From Rhodococcus sp. Leaf278 (GTDB lineage Bacteria > Actinomycetota > Actinomycetes > Mycobacteriales > Mycobacteriaceae), in contig NZ_LMRR01000007.1 of the NCBI RefSeq assembly GCF_001426085.1, forward strand, positions 1 to 43,480: 43,480 bases of DNA, read 5' to 3'. Of this stretch, positions 39,064 through 43,480 are shown in pieces. Numbering within the stretch: the stretch's first letter is position 1; every line of letters begins with the position of its first letter. A model generated the notes under the pieces. It saw only the letters and a list, made by a program, of their open reading frames with translations. It had not been told where the DNA came from and ran no database searches. The translations under genes and the position numbers were made by a program.

Positions 39064-40036
39064 GAGCTTTCTCCGGTTCTGCACTGGCCTGCGCGGGCCG
39101 GTACTCGCGCACGATGCGTGGGTCGATCAGCGGATAGAGCAGGTCGACTGCGAGATTGACCAGGACGAAGACCAGCGAGGTCAGAACCACGATGCCCTGC
39201 ACCACCGGAATATCCTGGGCCAGCACCGATGTCTGGGTCAGCCGTCCGACTCCGGCGCGCGAGAACACCGTCTCGACCACTACCGATCCGGCCAGCAGGG
39301 TGCCCACCAAGACCCCGGCAATCGTGAAGGCGGGGATCGAGGACAGACGCAGAACGTGTCGCGTCTGCACCCGAAGGCGTGAGACCCCCTTGGCACGAGC
39401 CACATCCACGAACGGCTGCTTCCACGTGGTGGCCATGCTGGTAGCCAGGACCTGCGCGATGACAGCACCGGTCGGCAATGCCAGTGTCACCGCAGGCAGC
39501 ACCAACGACGCTACGCCGTCGTCACCGAACGCCGGGAACCAGCGCAGTCGGAACGAGAACAGTTGCAGCAGCAATAGTCCTACCCAAAACGTCGGCACTG
39601 CCACCCCGAGCGGTGGAAGCGCAAGCAGCAGGTTCTTCAGCCATGGGATCTCGGTATACGTGGCGGCGTAGGCCACCGCGGCTCCGCACACGACGGCCAG
39701 CACCAGGGCCGTCCCCGCCAAGCCGAGTGTGCTGGGCACCGCGTCCAGGATGGCCGTCGTCACTGGCTGGCCGGTGGCGATGGACAATCCGAAGTCGCCC
39801 TGCACAGCCCCGACCAGTGAATGCCAATACTGCACAAGCACCGGCTGATCGAGACCGTAACGAGCCTGCAGTTCAGCGATGGCCGCAGCGTCGGCTGGGG
39901 TACCAGAGCCCGCCGAGTCCACGGCAAGACTGACCGGGTCCGACGGCAGCAGGAACAGCACGATGAACGAAATGGTGAACGCAGCCCACAGCACTGCCAC
40001 TGCTTGCAGTACTCGCTGTCCGATGTAGCGGATCAT
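39056..40036 (-). CDS. ABC importer permease, DppB type
   Basis: The 326-residue inner-membrane protein starts MIRYIGQRVLQAVAVLWAAFTISFIVLFLLPSDPV, the standard DppB opening, followed by ELQARYGLDQPVLVQYWHSLVGAVQGDFGLS. It carries the ATPase-contact loop VDVARAKGVSRLRVQTRHVLR and about six transmembrane helices. It pairs with the DppC-type permease. The ATG overlaps the stop of the binding-protein gene (ATGA, 40033-40036). Confidence 0.94.
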   Translation of the reverse strand: MIRYIGQRVLQAVAVLWAAFTISFIVLFLLPSDPVSLAVDSAGSGTPADAAAIAELQARYGLDQPVLVQYWHSLVGAVQGDFGLSIATGQPVTTAILDAVPSTLGLAGTALVLAVVCGAAVAYAATYTEIPWLKNLLLALPPLGVAVPTFWVGLLLLQLFSFRLRWFPAFGDDGVASLVLPAVTLALPTGAVIAQVLATSMATTWKQPFVDVARAKGVSRLRVQTRHVLRLSSIPAFTIAGVLVGTLLAGSVVVETVFSRAGVGRLTQTSVLAQDIPVVQGIVVLTSLVFVLVNLAVDLLYPLIDPRIVREYRPAQASAEPEKAHV

Positions 40037-41646
40037 GCGCTCAGCCAAGTGTCGAAGAACTGAAAGCGGGCCGAGGCCTCGAATTTCAGATCCTGCACTG
40101 TCGACGCCGCGCCGACGGCCTGGGAGAGTTCGATCGTGGGAATCCACAAGCCGTTGTCGAGCACCTGCTGCTGCGCGGTGGCGATTATCTCGTTGCGCGC
40201 CGCCACGTCGGTGGTCGAGAGCTGATCGGTCAACGTTGCATCCAGATCCGGGATCGGACCGCGGGCGTTCAGGTTTCGTCCGTCCACCGCAAACGAGGTA
40301 CGCAGAATGTCGCCGTCGGCGCGAGTGCTGTTGTAGTACGTCGCGTCGTAGTCCTTTGTGCCTTGCCGCGCCGTCGCCTCCGAATTGGAGACCAGCTCGA
40401 GCTGCAGGTCGACACCCACTGCACGCAGTTGCTGTTGGGTCAGTTCCAGAATCGCCTGGTTGCCGGCGAACACCGCCGAGTACATGACCTTGAAACTCAG
40501 CTTCTGCCCGTCCTTTTCACGGATGCCGTCTCCACCGGGAACCCAGCCCGCGGCGTCGAGCAGCGACTTCGCCTTATCGGGGTCGTAGGTGACATCGGCG
40601 AGCTCGACGTAACCCGGCGTGGCGCTGGCCAACGTGCTTGTCGCTGTTCGGAAGTCGGGGCCGAGGACCGTATCGACGAGTTCCTGACGGTTGATCGCCG
40701 GCACCAAGGCCGTCCGGACGGCGGGGTCCTGTAGCGCACCGCGAGTGACGTTGGGCTGAATACCGAACGGAACGCCCGGGTTGGATGCCGTCAGGATTCG
40801 GCCACCGGTCGCCTCGATCTGCGGCGCGTCCTGCGGTAGTGCGTCGCTGACGGCGTCGAGCTGATCGGAGGAAAGACTACCGGTACGCACACCCGACTCG
40901 GGCACGATCGTGAACTCGATACGGTCCAGGTACGCCTCGCCCTGGTGAGCGAATACCGCAGAGCCCCAGTTGTATCCGCTTCGCTTGGCCAAAGCGACGG
41001 AACGGTCCTGCTGATAGTCCGCATAGGTGAACGGTCCCGATCCGATATTGGTGCCCAAGCACCGAGACTCCGCCGACTGGGCCGACGTCGCGGTGGACTG
41101 AATCCCGAGCTGAGGCGTCGAACTCGCCTGCAGAAACTGCGCATTGGGTGCCGAGAAGTCGATGCGAACCGTGAGCGGATCGACGACCGTGGCACCTTGG
41201 TACCCGGTGAGGTAACTGGCGGCCAGCGGCGCCTTGGCGGCACCGAGGGTGCCGGTGATAGCGTCGAAATTGTCCTTGACGGCGGTGGCGTCGAGCGGAG
41301 TGCCGTCACTGAACGTCACGCCATCTTTCAGCTGGAAGGTGAAGGATTTCGCGTCGGGAGTCACTTCCCAACTTTCGGCCAACCATGGCTCGATCTCGCC
41401 GGTGTCAGAGTTCTGGTCGGTGAGCGAATCGACCACCTGGCGAGTCACGTAGATCGTTTGATTCGTACCCGCCTGCGCCGGATCGGAGCAGGTGGGAGCC
41501 CCGGACAGGCCGTAACGCAGCGTCCCTCCGGACTGCGGTGGTCCGGCGTCGGCGGCCGAGGTGGTGGCGCTACCTGCGCACCCGGCGAGCAATGTGGCGG
41601 TGGCGGCAACTACTCCGGCCACCAGAAGTACAGGGCGAGTGGACAC
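40033..41646 (-). CDS. Extracellular solute-binding lipoprotein, family 5 (DppA/OppA type)
   Basis: The 537-residue protein has a signal peptide with lipobox LLAGC (Cys23), an Ala/Ser-rich linker, and the family-5 core: GGTLRYGLSGAPTCSDPA, EPWLAESWEVTPDAKSFTFQLKDGVTFSDGTPLDATAVKDNFDAI, AGNQAILELTQQQLRAVGVDLQLE. Anchored outside the membrane, it should capture the substrate of the downstream importer. The natural ligand is unknown; with the SAM riboswitch and monooxygenases, an organosulfur compound is the best inference. GTG at 41646 has CGGAG 8 nt upstream. It is the first large gene of the operon. Confidence 0.93.
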   Translation of the reverse strand: MSTRPVLLVAGVVAATATLLAGCAGSATTSAADAGPPQSGGTLRYGLSGAPTCSDPAQAGTNQTIYVTRQVVDSLTDQNSDTGEIEPWLAESWEVTPDAKSFTFQLKDGVTFSDGTPLDATAVKDNFDAITGTLGAAKAPLAASYLTGYQGATVVDPLTVRIDFSAPNAQFLQASSTPQLGIQSTATSAQSAESRCLGTNIGSGPFTYADYQQDRSVALAKRSGYNWGSAVFAHQGEAYLDRIEFTIVPESGVRTGSLSSDQLDAVSDALPQDAPQIEATGGRILTASNPGVPFGIQPNVTRGALQDPAVRTALVPAINRQELVDTVLGPDFRTATSTLASATPGYVELADVTYDPDKAKSLLDAAGWVPGGDGIREKDGQKLSFKVMYSAVFAGNQAILELTQQQLRAVGVDLQLELVSNSEATARQGTKDYDATYYNSTRADGDILRTSFAVDGRNLNARGPIPDLDATLTDQLSTTDVAARNEIIATAQQQVLDNGLWIPTIELSQAVGAASTVQDLKFEASARFQFFDTWLSA

Positions 41647-41673
41647 GTGGGTGTCTCCGGTATCTGGTCGATC

Positions 41674-41724
41674 GCGCGCACGGTCCAGCGTCCGAGCTGG
41701 GTGTGCCCAGGAAGGAGTGCGCGC
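41674..41724 (-). promoter_or_regulatory. Nested GC-rich hairpin between leader peptide and binding-protein gene
   Basis: On the minus strand GCGCGCAC (41724-41717) pairs perfectly with GTGCGCGC (41681-41674). Inside it, CCAGC (41700-41696) pairs with GCTGG (41689-41685) around a 6-nt loop. The structure ends 15 nt before the Shine-Dalgarno sequence of the lipoprotein gene. No U-run follows, so if it acts as an attenuator it would do so through Rho or ribosome access rather than intrinsic termination. Confidence 0.5.
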
Positions 41725-41766
41725 AGATGATGAAGTGAAACGTGAAGTACGAGCTGAGCCGAAATG

Positions 41767-41859
41767 TCAGCTGAGACAGGTCGAACCGTTCAGACGGCAC
41801 AGATCGACATGAAGCCGACGACATCCGTCGACGAAGCCTGAGGCGACTCGGGTGTTCAC
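41767..41859 (-). CDS. Cysteine-containing leader peptide (30 residues) of the sulfur operon
   Basis: GTG at 41859 is preceded by GGAGGA at 6 nt. The peptide reads VNTRVASGFVDGCRRLHVDL then CRLNGSTCLS, with cysteines at 13, 21 and 28. The RRLHVDLCR core followed by a serine/cysteine end is the pattern of short actinobacterial leader peptides found before sulfur-assimilation genes; cysteine-rich leaders in mycobacteria act as cysteine-responsive attenuators. It lies between the SAM riboswitch and the lipoprotein gene, with 120 nt after its stop. It probably lets ribosome stalling at Cys codons influence expression of the operon. Confidence 0.75.
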   Translation of the reverse strand: MNTRVASGFVDGCRRLHVDLCRLNGSTCLS

Positions 41860-41867
41860 GTGTATTC

Positions 41868-41960
41868 CTCCATCGGTCCCGGCGGTAGCACCCTCACCCG
41901 ACGAGCGGGGGGTTGCTGCGACGTCATAGAGCCAGGTCTCTCGGTCGCTCTGGATGGTCC
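41868..41960 (-). promoter_or_regulatory. SAM riboswitch (S-box, SAM-I/SAM-IV superfamily) in the operon leader
   Basis: Read on the minus strand, P1 is CCAUC (41957-41953) pairing with GAUGG (41874-41870). Between them come CAGAGCGACCGAGAGACC, UGGCUCUAUGACGUCGCAGC, AACC, a CCCGCUC/GGGUGAGGG arm and GGUGCUACC, the order of conserved elements of S-box aptamers. The GAUGG strand runs directly into GGAGGA, the Shine-Dalgarno of the leader peptide, so SAM binding (P1 closed) could hide that site. The subclass (I or IV) cannot be settled by eye. Confidence 0.85.
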
Positions 41961-41970
41961 TTCGTATTCG

Positions 41971-42000
41971 ATACTACGAGAGGGTAGGCGCAGTTGCCAA
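41971..42000 (-). promoter_or_regulatory. Promoter of the SAM-riboswitch organosulfur operon
   Basis: TTGGCA (42000-41995) and TAGTAT (41976-41971) on the minus strand are separated by 18 bp, a good vegetative promoter. The predicted start near 41964 is just before P1 of the riboswitch. Confidence 0.65.
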
Positions 42001-42064
42001 CCGGGGTAGAAAAAGGACTTACCGACGAAAGTCTCGAACAGAGTGAACGGACGAGCCCTCCCAA

Positions 42065-42628
42065 TCAGACGGCAACTGTCAATTCCGCTTTTTCACTGAC
42101 GCCCGAATCCGAATCAAGCTGTCGCTCAACCATATCGGATCGCACGTCGATCATGCGTTGCACCCAAAAGTCGACCGTTTCACCAGCGGCGCAAAACCGA
42201 TCCAGCACGTCCATACACAGCCAGGTCGCAACCGAAAAATCCTGCTCCGCCCCGTCGAGACCCATGAGTGCCAATTCTTCGCCCACGGCGATGAGAGCGC
42301 AATCGACACCGGCACTACTGCGCTCCAGCCATCCCAACGCCCGACGGAGATACTCCCAATCGGCTGCGGGCACAGGTTCGATGGCCGATTGCCTGCACAA
42401 TTCCGCCGTCGCGACGAGCGCGTCCACAACCGGTCCCGACAGTGCACCGTCGAGTTCGACGAGCATGCCCCGATCGGAATCTATGAGGTCGGCCATGTAG
42501 CGCCAGCGGGTCGAAGGGGCGACGTCCTCCGGCCACAGGTCAGTCGTACCGAACTGAAGTCGACTGATCAGTTCTTTCGACGAACTGCACGAAGCGGCGA
42601 AACGGAATGCGTCGTTCATGTCGATCAT
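42065..42628 (-). CDS. Hypothetical protein, unrecognised family
   Basis: The 187-residue protein is acidic and mostly helical, with MIDMNDAFRFAASCSSSKELISRLQFG at the start, RWRYMADLIDSDRGMLVELDGALSGPVVDALVATAELCRQ in the middle and five cysteines in total. No signal peptide or transmembrane helix is visible, and I do not recognise a domain. The start is uncertain: ATG 42628 or 42619 (GGGG 9 nt upstream of the latter), and the frame is open to TTG 42721. It lies upstream of, and in the same direction as, the organosulfur operon, which has its own promoter. Confidence 0.55.
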   Translation of the reverse strand: MIDMNDAFRFAASCSSSKELISRLQFGTTDLWPEDVAPSTRWRYMADLIDSDRGMLVELDGALSGPVVDALVATAELCRQSAIEPVPAADWEYLRRALGWLERSSAGVDCALIAVGEELALMGLDGAEQDFSVATWLCMDVLDRFCAAGETVDFWVQRMIDVRSDMVERQLDSDSGVSEKAELTVAV

Positions 42629-42935
42629 CCCCACTGGGTCGTAACACAACATTGGACACCTGCTCGGCACTCGAGTACGGAGGTACTGCCGAGCAGTAGC
42701 TTTCGTCACCGATGCAAGCAACGATGCTGTGGTCGTTACGTCCGCCTTGGGGGATATTGAACGCCCTCACCAGCATCTACGCGACTCGGCGTTACCGAAA
42801 ATCGACAACGTCACACTTGTGGTCGATGTGTAATCCGCCACATACTGCAGCACTTCGTTTCGGCATCCCGGCAGCCGAGCGCGAGTTGGAACGCGTGTTC
42901 GAAATTCTGTCGGTGGGTCGCGATAGATTCTGTTC
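42629..42935. other. Intergenic region before the DUF222 gene
   Basis: I see no gene or RNA here. It separates the divergent hypothetical gene and the DUF222 gene. The only signal I can point to is the TAGATT hexamer near its right end. Confidence 0.5.
42924..42929 (+). promoter_or_regulatory. Putative -10 element of the leaderless DUF222 gene
   Basis: TAGATT lies 6 nt before the ATG at 42936, which has no Shine-Dalgarno sequence. Confidence 0.45.
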
Positions 42936-43480
42936 ATGCTTTCGGGGGACGGCGGATCAGGGGTGGACGGTATCGAGACGGTGCCGCCTCCCCCTGTTGT
43001 GTCCGATCCTGCACTGTCGGTGTTGGTGGATCGGGTCGAGTCCGCGGTCGCCGAACTGGCGGAACAGGCATCGGTGTCGTGGACGAACGCCGACCGGCGT
43101 GCGGTGATCCAACGCATGGAAACTGTGTCGCGGTCGCTGCCGGCGTACTCGTACACCTGGCTCAACGAGCTGATCGATCAGCGCGGCCTCGATGTGTATC
43201 CGGGGTCGGTGCCGTGCTCGGTGGCATGGATGCTGCGCATCACCCCACGCGCCGCCGGTGCGCGGGTGCGTCTGGCTGCGGAGTTGGGGGATCGCACCGC
43301 ACTGTCCGGTGAGGTTCTGCCGCCCCTGCTGCCGCATACCGCGGCAGCGCTGCGGGCGGGGTTGCTCGATGCCAAACATGTGCAGATGATCCGCGAATTC
43401 TTCAAGCACTTGCCGGCCAGTGTGGATCCGCAGACCCGTGATCTCGCCGAACAGCAATTGGTGGGCTACGCCTGCACCCG
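42936..43480 (+). CDS. DUF222 / 13E12-repeat protein, N-terminal part (runs off the window)
   Basis: The frame is open from ATG 42936 to the window end with no stop, giving 181 residues. The sequence has the DUF222 pattern, with VLVDRVESAVAELAEQ, WTNADRRAVIQRMETVSRSLPAYSYTWLNELIDQ, TPRAAGARVRLAAELGDRTALSGEVLPPLLPHTAAALRAGLLDAKHVQMIREFFKHLPA. Such proteins, multicopy in Rhodococcus and mycobacteria, usually carry an HNH nuclease domain at the C-terminus, which would lie outside this window. Whether the gene is intact cannot be seen. Confidence 0.85.
   Translation, partial: MLSGDGGSGVDGIETVPPPPVVSDPALSVLVDRVESAVAELAEQASVSWTNADRRAVIQRMETVSRSLPAYSYTWLNELIDQRGLDVYPGSVPCSVAWMLRITPRAAGARVRLAAELGDRTALSGEVLPPLLPHTAAALRAGLLDAKHVQMIREFFKHLPASVDPQTRDLAEQQLVGYACT

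Noticed and set aside
37307..39382. 691-codon plus-strand open frame over the ABC transporter genes
   Set aside because: It is antisense to the double ATPase and both permeases, has biased composition, and no ribosome-binding site. Similar antisense frames over ackA, pta, fgd and pknG were rejected for the same reason.

Overview
The window is high-GC actinobacterial DNA, most likely from Rhodococcus or a close relative. The basis is gene content and order: fgd, a Ddn-like F420 enzyme, pta-ackA, pknG-glnH-glnX, mutT3 and thiE-thiO-thiS-thiG lie in the order known from Mycobacterium tuberculosis (Rv0407 to Rv0417). A DUF222 (13E12-type) gene, common in Rhodococcus and mycobacteria, runs off the right end. 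Species assignment is inference; no rRNA gene is present.

Layout. 1-367 is non-coding and carries two identical 20-bp palindromes and a degenerate GGGACC/GGGATC repeat. 368-3228 is thiamine synthesis: thiO-thiS-thiG on the minus strand behind a TPP riboswitch, and thiE divergent. 3248-6885 holds a lipase-like protein and a three-gene minus-strand operon (LolA/RseB-like protein, ABC ATPase, ABC permease). 7173-11020 is a lower-GC island: an overlapping C5 methyltransferase / PD-(D/E)XK nuclease pair and a convergent P-loop ATPase, set inside the otherwise conserved thi-mutT3 neighbourhood. 11260-16890 holds mutT3 (Nudix plus a PIN/NYN-like C-terminal half) and the divergent glnX-glnH-pknG amino-acid sensing operon. 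16901-21840 holds ackA-pta, a Ddn-like enzyme and fgd. 21904-31298 is mixed: two small proteins, a DUF1348-TetR operon, two GNAT acetyltransferases, methionine aminopeptidase, a receiver-less OmpR-type DNA-binding protein, an alpha/alpha-toroid protein, an NTF2-like protein, and a TetR regulator divergent from an aldo/keto reductase and an LLM oxidoreductase.

The most interesting part is 31323-42000 on the minus strand. A peptide-type ABC importer (binding lipoprotein, two permeases, fused double ATPase) is followed with ATGA-type overlaps by a luciferase-like monooxygenase, a DszA/NtaA-type monooxygenase, a DUF1684 protein and another luciferase-like monooxygenase, then a quinone-oxidoreductase-like gene. 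Upstream lie, in order, a -35/-10 promoter, an S-box (SAM) riboswitch, a 30-residue leader peptide with an HVDLCR motif and three cysteines, and a nested GC-rich hairpin. This implies that an uptake and C-S bond cleavage pathway for an organosulfur compound is controlled by both SAM and, probably, cysteine supply.

A second window-wide pattern is a TANNNT hexamer placed 6-7 nt before the start codon at ten unrelated genes, which implies leaderless transcription. It also decides several start codons, including mutT3, glnX and the island ATPase. Two TetR genes have clear paired operators in their own control regions.
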